Assembly (NCBI RefSeq): GCF_900496995.4
Contig: NC_044006.1
Coordinates: 30,751,120-30,815,119 of the forward strand
DNA from: Aquila chrysaetos chrysaetos
Lineage: Eukaryota; Chordata; Aves; Accipitriformes; Accipitridae
Direction: 5' to 3'
Length of the DNA stretch: 64,000 nucleotides
Shown here in pieces: positions 51,383 to 64,000 of this stretch. Below the pieces are notes generated by a model that saw only the letters and a program-made list of their open reading frames with translations, made no database searches and was not told the origin of the DNA. The number at the start of each line of letters is the position of its first letter. Position 1 is the first letter of the stretch. Made by a program: the position numbers and the translations under genes.

Positions 51383-52090
51383 GTCAGCTGAGAACTGTTT
51401 TTCTGTATTTTTCAACTTTTAACTTTAAAAAAAATAAATCTAACTTTGTGTCTTTTGATTAACTTTTTTTTTTTGATTCCTCAATCTCACTGTTTTCTGT
51501 GCATTTATAGATACAAATAGTCTAATTTTTAGGTTAAATACTGAAGAGTTTAATATTAGTAAAACAGCCCTTTAAGCTGTAGTGGTTAACCCCCAGATTA
51601 GGAAACCTTTTAAGTCCTCCTGCAGGTCTTAAAAATCTTACCCCTGAACTGAACTCAGCTTGGCACTTTGCTTCCTGCAATAATAATAGTAATGAAGGGA
51701 AGAGTACTTCATGATTTTGTTTTGTATTTTGGAAATGCAGTATTGAGTTTTCTAATAAATGCTTTTTTTTTTGTCTACTGTTATATATATAGAGAGAAAT
51801 AGATGTGAGACTTCTCTCTGTCCTTGAAGAGAGGTTTTCTGTTAACTTATGCTCCATAATGTCAGCAAGCAGTGTCACCCAGGGTAAATTATTAAGTGTT
51901 TCAGTAAGGGGAGTTTGCTGTTTTTTTGTTGTTGGTTATTTTTTTCAGGAGAAACAACCTGCATTTCTATTCTTAATGCAGAGTATAGAAGTAGCATATT
52001 GCCGCATGAAACTACCACTGTGGCCTAGAAGGAATGAGTTGGTGCCAAGAGTTGGTGTCATCAATGACTACTGCAAACATAAAGATATCG

Positions 52091-52104
52091 CCCCCCCCCC
52101 CCCC
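52091..52104 (+). repeat. Poly-C run (14 bases)
   Basis: Fourteen C on the GOLGA4 sense strand, in an AT-rich setting. The length may be unreliable in sequencing. Confidence 0.85.
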
Positions 52105-55100
52105 TTTTATTTTGCTATGTGTACCCATTGTGGAATGTGCTAGAGGTTAAAGGACTGTTTTGGCCAAGGTTTTCAGACTTTTTAAGCAGCAAAAGCTTAG
52201 CGGAATGTGAAATATTGAAGCCATGAGACACAGTGATGTTCTCTGTGACTGATTTGCTGCTTTTGTCTGTCATTAGCTTGGCCCTGCCTACACAAGAGGA
52301 GGAAGTTTTTCTCTCTCTTTTCAGTGGGAAATAATAAAGGGAAAGAATAAGTGGTAACACTCCTCATCCCTTTTATTATAGAAGTACCAACTGCTTTTCT
52401 GCTCAAATAGTATAATTTACACGTTGCATGAGAGGCAGAATACTTTTCCTTAACTTGCATTTATTTTTAAGGATGTCTGCTTTTATTCCAGGTCTGAAAA
52501 AGGTTTGTGAGCCTGAAGGCTTATCTTCTATTTCAGTTTTATCAATTGAGTTAGTAAAAAATACTAGTTCTCTTCACGATTTGGATAACGTATTTAAAAA
52601 ATAAATACATTTCAAATGTTGTTGGGTGCTACTGATATGTCACCTGTTTGTATCAATGCTTTCTGTAGTGGTTGTCATTTCTGTGGAGAACTATGTTTTG
52701 TCTTGTAGTGCTTCATTAGATTTATGTTGCCCCCCAGCAGGCTGTTTTTTCAGACTGCTTTTCCAGACAAACAGGAGAAGCAAAGAATTCCCCACAGGAC
52801 ACCAAGTTATGTTGGAAGAACATTATGCTCTAAATACAGTGTTTACACTGCAATCATGAGAGAGGCAGAAGGAGAAATATGATTAAGAATGGAAACAGAG
52901 TACTAAAGTGATCTCAGATTTACAGTTATCCTTGGGCTTAGGGAGCTGCTGTGAGAATTTTACTTGTGAAATATATCCTGTAATTAAAAATTCAGAAAGT
53001 AGTGAAGCTGTTAAAGGAATGAAAATCTCTTCTTTTTTTTGTAAGGACTTGTTTTATGTCAAAGGGAAGATTTTACTAAAATGAAGATAAATTTAAATGA
53101 TCAAGATATGAAATCTCCTTTTTCCAAATATTTCTCATAAATGTTAACAGAATGATTAAAAGCAAATTGTCTTTGAAATTTGTTTGTTGGATTAGATTTT
53201 CATGAAATTCAGTTCAGCGGTAGTATTACTATGCCTAAAAAAGATGCAGATATTGCATACTATCTGAAAATACATGCCCTGCTTATACAGGTACATTATA
53301 TCTTTTGGGGGGGCATTTTTTGCAGCATTCTCATTTGATCAGGCAGGTGTCAATGGCAATGGCATCACAATGAACTAAAGTTGGACAACATTTAATACAC
53401 TGAGACTGTTTGGTTTTTGAAGAGTATCATATGCTAAAACGTTCTTCCAATACATGAATAAATGCTAACCCTTTTGGTACTGAAAGCTAAGCAAAATTAC
53501 AGTGTTTTGTAGCTTTCTTGTATGTTCTCTGTCCTCCCTCTGGCCTATGATGTTTTAGTATGTCTTCAAGAGATCATGTTTTTGGATTTTTAGTGCTGTA
53601 GTATCAAAGTTTCAAGTATTGCATGTGAAAGTTTTGATTTAAACTCAGAATATTTTTAGAATAAAAAAAAATTCAGAGCAAATTACAATTGTAAATGACA
53701 GCATTAGTCTTATTGAAGAAGTATAAGAAAACATACAGGCAAATGTTCTTGCTTTATATCATGCAATGACAAGATCTTTTTGTTTATCAAAATTCCAAAA
53801 CATTCTCAGTTTAAAAAAAACCAAAACCAACAAAAAAAACCCTTGTATGCTCCATTCATGGAACACTAGGTAAGTTTCTTCTATTTTAGTGGAGCTGTGG
53901 GTCTCCAGAGGCAGCGTTATAGAGAAGCTCATAATTTTTTCAAGTGTAAGGAAAAAGCAGAAGTCTGAGTTCTGTATTCTGTTCTTGCAAGTAGCCCATA
54001 AAATATGACTAGAGTGTGAGGTAAAAGCATATATTGGTACTTCCATAGAACTTCTTCAGACAATTTGCATATCAGATGCCTTCTGAGTTGGTCTTGGTGC
54101 CATTTGAAACAGCCCTGGATGATTAAGACATGCTTACTTGGTGCTTCCATTCTTTTCTAGGGAAGAACAGTGTTTGTTTTTCAAACTGTTACTGCATTGA
54201 CTCTTGAACAGAATTTGAGGTGAAATACATTAATCATATTCGGTATAGTTCCTAGAAGTTCAAAATTTTCTTTCTGTTCTATAATATACTTATTTACGCA
54301 TCAGGCTCACCTGCCGAAGATAGCAAAGCTAGTTTGGAGCCATCAACTGAGAGCAAACAGCCGATAGCTTGCTGTGGATGACCTACCAGTCATGCAGATC
54401 CAAATATCACTCACATCCTCATGAGTGTTATGGAAGTGACAGCAGAGCACAATATATATAGCTCTTCTTAGAGCTAAAGATAAAGTAGCCAAGGCACTTT
54501 TCTGTCTCACCTTAGTGGTATATAATGACTGTGTTTTTAAATTAATTGAAATGTTTTTCTAGCGTGGACGCTAAAGCAGAACAAGTAAAGCTGAAATAAT
54601 ATTCCTTTAGTACCTTTGTTAATGCTGCATCTTTTCTGTATTCATATACTTAATTTGACATACTTCTAAATAGACGTTGCCACGCAAAGACAGTAGTGGT
54701 TCACATATGTCTATATCTTTTTCCTTTCTGACATGCAAATTTAAAACTAAATTTTGGAGGCTGTATAACCTAGTTTGTATCTAAAGCCTGGATTTTACAA
54801 CTCCTGATGTGTACACCAGCATGTTTAGATTGCTCATCAAAATGAAAAACAAACCAGAAAGGAGTTGTGTTTGATTTCTGTACTACCTCTTTCTGAAAAT
54901 GCAGTTCTGCACTCTTAGATTCTGGGGCTTTTTCAATTGCAGAGAGAACCCTTGAACTTTCAGCTCTTGCTTCAGTTTTTCCTATTTCCTGATCACAGTA
55001 GGGATGAGGCATAAAAGGTTATGTTGCAAATTGCACAAACCTTCTATAAATAAATATTTGTGTAAATCAGCAAATTACTGAATTATTCACAACTTTTTTC

Positions 55101-55129
55101 TGGCATTGTCCAACTTGGACAAATAACCA

Positions 55130-55151
55130 AATTTATTTATTTATTTATTTT
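55130..55151. repeat. (ATTT)n microsatellite
   Basis: About five perfect ATTT units, ending in TTTTACTG. Confidence 0.85.
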
Positions 55152-58100
55152 ACTGTGGGGAATGAGTTACTTGTCAGTAAGTGTTGAAACTCCAAACCTT
55201 TAGCCTGATAGCTGACATCCCCCAGCTCCTTGAACTAGATGAACAAATACTGGCTTGTCTCCTAGACAAGCTTATAGTCTGATCCCTTTCTCTCTGTCTT
55301 ACTGTGTTTGTATACAACACAGCAAAACTGTCCACATAGAGTTATAGAAGCTTTTAAGCATTAACATAGTACAAATGCACATATACCATGATGCACTTTG
55401 CTAACAAAGTGTATGAATTTTCCAATTTGCTTGGTCACGGGTTAATCTGAAGTTTGGAACCACTGATTCTCTTCCTTTTTTCTGAAAGGGAATAATGACT
55501 GCCTTTGGCAATGAAACATGTATTATACGTATGTAACATGCATTGATTCAACTACTGCCATCTCCAGAGCAACAAGACTTGGGTCAAACTCCAATCCCTG
55601 TTAAATTCTGGTTTTTGTTTCACAGCATGTTAAGGAAGCCCTTTGATTTAGGGATCACGTGTACTTTGGCCTTTGCGCCCCACTCATTAAAATCTTAGCA
55701 AAGGAGGATTTGAGCATGGTAATTCTTCAGAGGGAGGAGGAATAGCAAGAATAATAGGAACACAGTTGATTTTGGAGTTCAGAAAGTCCATAAAGAACAA
55801 GTAAAGCTGCTTTATTTAGGCCAAACTTGAGGGCTACAAAAACTGTTCAGAATTTTGGAGATAAAAAGGTTATTTAAAAAATAACTTTATGTATTGTTCT
55901 TTGGTAATACTGAAGGAAACATAGCATCATCTGGTGAGTCGCTTCATCGCCTAATTTACCTCATTTGTAACTTTCTTTCCAAGATAGAAATGTTTGGTGT
56001 TTAGTAAGATTTTACTTGCAAAAAAAGAGTATGAGTTAAATATTGTGACAAAAGTTCAGCAATATCACAGCCTTAATTTGGTGCCTGAGATGAAGGTCGA
56101 TATGGGGTAGGGAGTTCATTTACCCTGGAGTATGTTTGAAACAGAACGTTGGAAGATCTTAGTAGGGTTTCTATAGCAAGCTTCAAGTGTGATTTGATGG
56201 CATTCAGAGGATTAGAGAAGGTTAGTTAAAGGATTATTTACATCTTTGCACATTTGGTCTGTTTCTAGTATGCTTCAGCCCAGTTGGGTTCCCTGCTTGT
56301 CTAGTTTTATTGATCACATTACTGGCATAACACTAATGTGGTATTGTGTTAGTGATACATTAGACAGTATAGCACCAGAGATGTTTAATGTTTCTGAAGC
56401 TGCTAAGATAATTCAGAGTGGGTTTTAGGCCAGATCCTGAAGTGCAAGAATCCATTGTGGAAATCTTTATATCTGTTTAATTTTGGCAGACTAGCAGGTT
56501 GTTTCTTGCCTTTTTTCTAGGAATAGGTGAATCATTTTTAGTGACTTTTAATACCCCCCCTTCCCCCAAGTTAATTAGACAGCTAGTTTTAAAGCCATAC
56601 TGAATAGTTGATTAAAAAATTAAGAAGTGCAGATAAAAACACATGTATATATTGGAAAGCATTAGGTAGTGTAATTATAGGACTCATTAGACAACTCTGC
56701 CTATAATTTAGCTGTAAAAACATAGCAGGTAATGAGCTGCTGGAGTAACAAAAATACTGTGAGCGAGTACTTAACTATTTTCATTGTTGGGAAGCCATCA
56801 TCTGGGAATGGAGCATGAACTCACTAATGAGAAGATGCAGCCACTTCTAAATTTGCTAAGGAGATACCACTCTTGGACCATGACTGAGTATATTCTGTCT
56901 TTGGTAGCTATTTGAAGTGTGAAACTTGTCTTGGCTACTGGGAAGGAAATATTTTGCGATTTCATTTTAATTCAGTGCTTACTGTTCTGCCTCAGTATTG
57001 TTGTCTTCTGCCCTTCTTTATTTGTAGGGTTGGCCCCTTCCCTTTTGTGCTTGCCTTTACTCAAGCAACAGTAGGGTGAAGCTGAGATGATCTAGTGATG
57101 TTCTTGCATCAGGGTTCTGACTAATATCTGTGAAACTCAACAGTATTGTTAATTGCATTCTACTGTTTGTGTAAGCTATTAGTTCTGATAGAGACCCTGG
57201 ACTTATATGTCTGCAAACTCAAGCAGTACTGTGTCAATTTATATTCATAAGCTTTTTTCTTTCTTTTTCTCAAAACTGTAACAGTTAGTAATGTGGATTG
57301 GCATATTTTAGGCTGCGGATAGCTTGGATCTTCTGATCTTGCTGAAAAGGAGTTACATACACTCCCTATCGTTTGCCTACCAGGTAGTTTGAATGAATTT
57401 TTTAAATTAGCTCTTTCCATTGTTTAAAGCTCTTTGTCATCTTACTGGTAAGTTTTTTGGGTTTTGTAATTAACGTTGTGTGAAAGACTTACTGTCTAAG
57501 CCTCCTGTTAGAACCTGACTGTGCTGACACAGTCATGGACTTAAGGGATGATTGAAAATATAACAATTTATGGATGCTGAACATACTGACAGTCCAGGGT
57601 TTTTTTTGTTTTTTTTTTTTTTTGGGTGAAGCATAATAACTTGTTAGAGATTAAATAGGAATTCATTTTAATGCGAGTTGCTTGGTGTACTATTGAATGG
57701 AATTAGGATTAAGCAAAATAATGCTATGGTGAAATGTCACAACTTAGTATTTTGAGAAGCAAATATTAGCATACTGTTACGATGAAGAGATAATTTGAAC
57801 CATCTTTGGTTCAATCACCAGAACTCAGTGATTCCTGAAGTTCTTGATGGTCATGTTTTAAAAGTGATTTAACTAAGCTGAAGATAATGTTACGTGTTGA
57901 AAATGTTCATAATCTTTTGGTTAACAGTATTTGCCATAATCCATTTATGAGTGCTTTGCAAACTGTTTCATCATCTTAACTGATCTTTTCTAAACATACA
58001 AAGTAATTTTTATCTTAAAGATTTCATTATTTTATTTGTGGTTGAGAATTTGCATGCTTCTAATTCATGAGGCCATCGGGCTTGCTTGTAGTACTGCTGC

Positions 58101-58902
58101 TGTATGTTTGTACACTTGTGTATACATAGTATTTGCCATTTCTTTTTCTGGCATATACCCTTTCAAGAGGTTCGTGTACAAAATGCATAGCACGGTTAAG
58201 GCTGTGACCTTCTACAACCATCACCACTTGGTGAAGAATTTCTGGAATCAGACACTTGTCAGCTTCCTTATTTTTGTTTTGCCTAAAAGCTCAGATGTGG
58301 AAAGAAACTTAGTGGGGTTTACACACTTGAATAAATATACAGCAGGAGCTTTTAACACAGCTTACTCTTAAGAATTGTACTTCAAACAGGCTGAGAGAGA
58401 GGGACTGGTGACCAGTCTGACCAAACTCAGCATGTGGTTGCAACTACAGTGGAGGCACTGGGCAAGTGTGTCCAGGCTGGGGGGAAGAAGATTGGGAGCA
58501 GGAGAAATGGGACCATCTCTTTTGTTAGCAGCTCCTGTTTGTAATAGCTTAAAAGTGAGAAGTTTCACCTGAGTTTCTTGGACCTAGCTAGTTCTTGGCA
58601 GCAAGTAAACTATTGGAGTTCTTGTCCCATGCCAGCTTTGGGAATGCCATGACAAGGGCAGCTGAATAATAGAAGTCAGAATTAATTGTCACTGTCCCTA
58701 CCAGTTTGAGAAGTTGGGCATAAATTTTAGAATTAGTGTTCTGCAGATACCCTGTCTGTAAAGACAGTTCACAATTTTGTAGTTGTTGGGTTTTGGTTTT
58801 GTTTTGGGTTTTTTTGACCGTGAACCAAAGCTTCTTTCCCTTTGTAGCTCTAGAAGGTCTTCTGATATAATTAACAGGATTCTCCAGCAATGGGCATTTG
58901 TA

Positions 58903-58935
58903 CTAGTGTGTGTGTGTATATCTATGTATGTATAT
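58903..58935. repeat. GT/GTAT-rich microsatellite
   Basis: An imperfect GT run passes into TATCTATGTATGTATATA. A simple low-complexity patch. Confidence 0.75.
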
Positions 58936-60258
58936 AGTATGGCGAATCAAATAGGAGGCAATAAAAGCACATTGTTTAGGTTTTTATTTTGCTTTGTTTT
59001 CTGCAGGATTGGTAATTTGGGTCTTGGTTACTCAGGTTTTTCAGTAATTGCTTGGTTTTTTTCATCGTAGAAATACATTAGAGAAAAGCCATAGGGAATC
59101 AGTACCTACATTCAGAGGCTATTGTGTATGGCTGTCATTGAACATTAAGCACTTAATACACTTTCTGAAAGGGTTTTATGGGGACAAATTGCAAGTCATG
59201 TAGCATTCCAGATCTTACAGATGAAAATACTTTTCCTCTCTCAATTTGAATTTATGTAATTCATCTACTAGAGCACTGGAGTCTAACAGTCACAAAAAAA
59301 ACCCCAAAAAAACCCAACCAAACTCTAACTTATATTGTAATAGATTTGATTCCTAAAAATACTATTTAGTAACTTGAAATAAAACAAAATTGTTCTGAAA
59401 TAATGAGAAAGGAAAAACCATATCGTGTTTTGGTTCAGTCAGCAGACAGCACACTTCTGAAATCACAGGCTATAAGACAGTTGAACCTTGAACCTTTGTG
59501 TGTGAGTAAAATCATGAGAGGAATTTTTTTTTAAATCTGTTACAGCATCCTAACGGCACTAGATTGTATTACATTGCATTACATTACATGCATAAATCCA
59601 GTTTGAATCAAAATTTCAGTCTTCTGGAATTCCAGTTGCTTTTGATGTTTTTCATCTCTAGGTTACATCTCTTATTTGATAGTGACTTGATAAAATGGTT
59701 AATTCAACTTGTGTTTTTACGAAATAGTCTGCTAGTAGTTTGAAAAATTTTGTAAGGAAATTTTTTTTAAGGTAGGTAGAATTCCAGTGTATAAGAGCAC
59801 TAGAAAATAAATAGTCAAAAGCATGCAATTTATATTGTTTATAACTGAAATACTGATAGAATTTTTAGAATAATGAGTTTTTCACACATAACTGAGAGCA
59901 AAGAAGGCTCAGTGGTATCTGAAGATAAGTCATCCACAGAAGTTTAAAAAAAATTACAACATCGGTGCCTGAAACATTGTCTTTATCTTTGGTTAAACTA
60001 GGATCCTTTTTTTTTTTTTTTTAAATTGTGAGTTTCTTTACTTCTAAATGACCAAAACTGTATTTTGGCTGTTCTGAAATGATCTAATGCATGTTTTCTG
60101 ATTATGTCCTGCCTTTATCAGTATCTGTTGTCTCATAAATTGCTGTATTGTTTTATGATGTTTTTAATAGTGTGGAAAAATTGAGTAAAATTGTGCAACA
60201 TTCTTTACCTTATTACTTGATTTATTTTCCTTTTCCTACTTTTTGCATTGAATGACAG

Positions 60259-60357
60259 CTGCTAGCCGGGATGATAGCAGAACCTGCTTTTCTCTCTGAG
60301 TATACTATCTTTGCTTTGGATCCCACCAAACAACCTAAGCCACAGAGTGATGGTGTG
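60259..60357 (+). CDS. GOLGA4: GOLGA4 coding exon 3, likely cassette
   Basis: The acceptor GCATTGAATGACAG (weak pyrimidine tract) opens 99 bases (33 codons, phase 0 at both ends), closed by the strong donor GTG|GTGAGT. The peptide starts LLAGMIAEPAFLSEYTIFAL and ends DPTKQPKPQSDGV. I recall a closely similar segment in some mammalian GOLGA4 isoforms between the Ser-rich linker and the rest of the N-terminal region, but not in the commonest form. A 3n length and a weak acceptor fit an alternatively used exon. It continues in frame from exon 2 (TLTDKE-LLAGM). Confidence 0.8.
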
Positions 60358-62843
60358 GTGAGTCCTCCCACCCCTCTTAGTGATGCCTTTAGCAGGGGGA
60401 GGAGAGTACTGTACTAGAAGGCAAACCTAGTGTTGCTTGTGGCTTGTTCTCACAAAGGCATCTTAACTACTCTGTTGCTAACCCTGCACTAAATTTCACG
60501 GAGGTAGTACCTGATAGCTCCTGGCTGGTGTGCTGTATGATGTGAATTTATTGTAACTTAAAAACATTAACACATTTTCTGTTTTACAGGTAACAATACA
60601 CAACTTTTGAATAATTGTTGCACAAGTTTGTACGTTTGTTGCTTAGAATTCATTAATGCCATTGAAAGTCTTCCTCTTCATTTTTATGTATGTCTGTATG
60701 TATTTCAAGATAAATGGATATGATAAACATTGAGATTGTTTTTGTCTAAAAATTTTGTGCTTGTTGCTGTGTACAGTGAAAGCCTCACAATGTCATTTAC
60801 TACTAATGGTAGCAGGAAATAATTATTTCACCTAGATACTGAAATTCAGCTACTTCTAGTTGGTAACCTGGCAGCTATTATTGTGAGGACAAACAGTCTT
60901 TTTAAAAATTAGGTTTTATTAAAATATATATTTCTTTGCCTGGAAATGTTTTTTTTTCATAGTATACAACTGGAGAAGCTCAGTGGGAAGAGAACAAGTA
61001 GTGGAGAAAAAGAAGGAGGCATAGGGAGGAAAGCAGCCTTCTACGTTCTAACATACACACATACAAAGCTGTATTCTTCTCATTATTGTCACAGGACTGG
61101 GATGGCATCTTTCACGTGCTTCAGAGGCATGACATTCCTGAGTCCATAGTGATTCAAAACACAGTGTTTATTTTAGAGTCCCAGCTCATCCTCATATTTC
61201 ATGATTACTTTGCTTTTCCAGTTTAGCAAGTGCTTTTTTGCTGCTCATGCAGAGGCTGAAAACTACAAGTCACCAAAAGCTATAACAGGATAGAAATTTG
61301 ATAAGCAGATGGACATGGCACAACACACCATGTTGTGTTGGACTTGTCTCTCTCAAGCTAAACAAGATTGGACTGAAACAGTGATTAAAAAGGTGATCGG
61401 TGGAAAGTCTTCATTTGTTGTAAAGGGTTATGCTTGTTTAGAGCATGCCCTGAGAGCACAGAATCACTACTAGCTCAGTCATGGTGTTCTTGATATTGAG
61501 CTTTTTGATGGGGAGCAAAGAGGACATTCAGACTGTGCTGAAATCTGTAGTTTTGAAATAGTTACTAGATTATTTTTTTTTTTTCCCCAGTTCTAGGTAT
61601 TTTTTGACCATATTCCAGGTCCAGTCATCACTACTTAAAAGTTTCACTGCAAATTTAATTACACTTTTCTACACTTACAGCAGTAAATAGTTGTGGGATG
61701 TTTTTCACTACACTACAGAATATTCCTAGTACAGTTGCATTTTGAAAAACATATTTCTGTGAATGCTCAAATGTTGTCTTTTATATTATCTTTTAGTGTA
61801 TACTTTAGTGGCAGGAATCACTTGTGTATTTATATGCAAGGCTGCATGCATAGCAAATAATTATAATGTAAGAGTTACTGCGAATGTGTTACCAATGTGT
61901 ATTAATAATACATTACCTGTAAAACTGATTTTGTTCTCTGAACTTTTTGAAAGCTGTAGAGCTGTACTTTCACAGTAAGAGTTGCGGGGGGGAGAAAACA
62001 ATGATATAAAAGTTTATAAGGAAGAGGAGGGCCAATTATATACAAATATATATTAAAAAAACCCATTACATTCATCTGGGAAACCTAGGTAAACTAAAAA
62101 TGCAGGAGAGGGAAAGTTTCATCAACACACACTAATGTGTATTAATTCTGCTAAAACAGACCAGTATTTTAGCTGTGTGTGTGCAAGTGAAGTGTGATCC
62201 AAGAGAGTGAGCATCATAGAGAAATGGCTGTAATTGTGGAATTTTTGCCATAGATAAAGTTAGTATAAACTCTTTGCTAACTAAGCTGCACGGGTTTTGT
62301 TGCATGAAGAAACAGTTCAAATATTGTTGGACAGAGAGGTTTTTCTAAAGAAAAATTAAAGGAAAATGAGGGAAGAAAATGTGTACTAAGCTCCTTCCTT
62401 CCTCCGTAATTTACTCAATTTCGGGAATACCTGAGGGGGGGGAGAAGAGTGAAATGTTTTTAAATGCAGACATTTAAGCTTTTTACTCTTTAGGCTTACA
62501 AATCTGTTTACACCTTTGAAAAATAAATAAAATTAATTAGTTTGCATTTCAGAAATAGGGAGGTAAGGAAGCACCAGTGTCACTAGAATGCCCTAATGTG
62601 CTCCAGTTAAAACTGAGCTCTGGTTTATACATCTTAATAACAAAAAGCAACGTTTTTATTAGAGATTGTATGTATAGCTCTCTTTGGATAGAGGTATAGT
62701 TGTGTATGTTCTGTGGGTTCGTGGAGGAAAGATTTGTGTCGGTCTCCAGAAACCCTGATGTAACTCTGTTGGTTTTAAGACTTTCAAAGTGCCAGCCTGT
62801 GCTCTGTGATTCTAGTTTTGCTGAAACATCTCTTAAGGCTTAT

Positions 62844-62861
62844 GAAAGCCTTTGAAGGCTT
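62844..62861. other. Small inverted repeat AAAGCCTT-TG-AAGGCTTT
   Basis: Two 8-base arms that are exact reverse complements are separated by 2 bases. A neighbouring AAGGCTTATG and TCAAAGCTTC echo the same motif. The loop is too short for a tight RNA hairpin of full length. Probably chance or local duplication. Confidence 0.7.
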
Positions 62862-63213
62862 TTAAGCTCTTCAAAGCTTCTTGAATCCGTACTTATATAT
62901 AGCAACTTTGATTAACGCTTACTTTTCACTGTCTGGACACCAGAATCTGACCCTTTTGCCCTAGAGCACAGTGACTTAGAATTGCAGCAGCTAGATACCT
63001 GTGGTGGTCCAGTTTTTATATAAAAAATTACCAAAATTACCATATATAAAAAATATATTAAAAAATCCCTTTTATGATTTATGCCAATAGAAAGTCTAAT
63101 CCCAAATATAGGTTCTACTTTTGTTCACACAGATCTAATAGAAATACATCAGCCCAAATAATAGGAAAATTTTAAAAGTGGTGACATGAGTTTTAGTTTT
63201 GAAATGGCATTTT

Positions 63214-63237
63214 TTAAGGATTTTCATAGATCCTTAA
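63214..63237. other. Small inverted repeat TTAAGGAT/ATCCTTAA
   Basis: TTAAGGAT and ATCCTTAA are exact reverse complements separated by 8 bases. A second TTTTTAAGGAT-type copy follows about 36 bases later, giving a local direct repeat too. Confidence 0.75.
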
Positions 63238-64000
63238 ATGGGAGCTTTTTAAGGATCTTCACAGAAGAGAACAGCATTCATGGTTTTTATATTCATAAAC
63301 ACCACATTAGATTTATTAAATCTACTTAATCTTGTGTTCTAAAATAGATCTTAAATATTATTAAATTTTTCTTATGAATTAGTGTACAAACCCTCCATAG
63401 TTTTCTTTAGTTCTTTTAATGGGTATCAGAATTTATGATTTTTGAAATAAGTGTTTGTAGTTAGTTTGTAATTCCTGGTAAACTATTTGTCTTCCTCTGT
63501 TGTCAGTCCAGTACTAGCATAGTAGATGCTTTGTAAATTGTGAATATAAATTTTTATTTTGATTACCCTTACTATTAACTTTCCAGTTAGGAAATGAAAA
63601 AGAACAGGTAATGGAGCTGAGAATAACATGTAGGAGTGCTTTAGTTTAAAACCCAGTAAGAGCTCTTAATCTACTAGGAATAAACCCACCACCACAGGAT
63701 AGTGCTCTGAAGCAGAATGCAGATTTTGTTCAAGCCAGGTGAAGTGCACTTTCCAAATCCACACAGCCTTCTTGTATGGCTGGTTATTGCTCATTTCACT
63801 TTGTCTGAATCTGGGTGACTGCTGATTTCTTCCTTAACTGTCTGGATTTTTTTCTTCTGCAGTATTTTTGTACTTCCTTAAGTTTGCTCCATGTCAAACC
63901 TTTCTGAAGCCCTTTTACACTGCATCATTTCTCTTCTACATTTATGTATGCTTATCTGCGTATCCACACAGAGTAGAAGCTGTGGGTGTAATTATGTAGC

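Larger units (their letters stand above)
51383..60258 (+). other. GOLGA4: GOLGA4 intron 2
   Basis: About 8.9 kb of AT-rich intron. Seen: a 14-base C-run (52091-52104), a (TTTA)n patch at 55130-55151, a GT/GTAT-rich stretch at 58903-58935, poly-T at 57600-57624, and ATTAC-type pentamer echoes near 59565-59590. Open frames at 51805-52143 and 58036-58371 lack homology and splice logic. No interspersed element was recognised by eye. Confidence 0.75.
60358..64000 (+). other. GOLGA4: GOLGA4 intron 3, right-edge part
   Basis: No further GOLGA4 exon was found up to the window end. The next conserved N-terminal coding segment must lie beyond 64 kb. The region holds two short local hairpins (62844-62861 and 63214-63237) and T-runs, and otherwise plain AT-rich intron. 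Confidence 0.7.

Noticed and set aside
58036..58371. 111-codon plus-strand frame with hydrophobic N-terminus in GOLGA4 intron 2
   Set aside because: Its length is within the range expected by chance in 64 kb, and no homology, splice pair or polyadenylation context was seen.
1..64000. CRISPR array, bacterial operon, tRNA or rRNA genes
   Set aside because: No regularly spaced palindromic repeats, cloverleaf-like sequence, ribosome binding sites or rRNA motifs were seen. Spliced exons and CR1 elements show a vertebrate genome.

Overview
This window is vertebrate nuclear DNA, almost certainly from a bird. It is AT-rich, with long introns and intergenic DNA and only short coding exons bounded by GT-AG splice sites. 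There are two CpG islands and several CR1 LINE copies of the avian/reptilian type. Its two recognisable genes are head-to-head neighbours, matching the LRRFIP2-GOLGA4 pair beside MLH1 on human 3p22. No bacterial gene, operon, CRISPR array or plasmid feature was seen.

Layout: 1-25.4 kb is the 5' part of LRRFIP2 on the minus strand. Coding exons lie at 14477-14581 (start codon at 14566) and 3611-3697. A GC-rich promoter island with two NRF1-type palindromes lies at about 24.2-26.0 kb. The gene runs off the left edge. Its introns hold a CR1 copy with an open ORF2 tail (12.66-13.18 kb), a CR1 3' fragment (18.39-18.54 kb), a probable old LTR-like block (17.47-18.3 kb) and a perfect 15-bp hairpin at 15.1 kb.

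26-45.4 kb is mostly ordinary intergenic DNA with two ancient MIR-like SINEs (38.6 and 40.0 kb), an AT-rich 53-bp tandem repeat (38.0 kb) and a GC-rich block (34.45-34.86 kb). Two exon-like minus-strand stretches of unknown identity (26.23-26.36 and 34.06-34.25 kb) are the most interesting unexplained items. The first would splice in frame to LRRFIP2.

45.4-64 kb is the 5' part of GOLGA4 on the plus strand: a CpG island, coding exon 1 at 46283-46369 with a strong Kozak start, exon 2 at 51290-51382 and exon 3 at 60259-60357. All three are whole numbers of codons, so exons 2 and 3 can be included or skipped without changing frame. Intron 1 holds a broken CR1 reverse transcriptase and a precise 8-bp tandem repeat (about 20 units). 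The rest of the gene lies beyond the right edge.

The two genes are not a pathway. LRRFIP2 is a coiled-coil regulator of Wnt and Toll signalling. GOLGA4 is a trans-Golgi vesicle tether. Only their position is shared. I found no convincing novel system; the candidates are in the findings.
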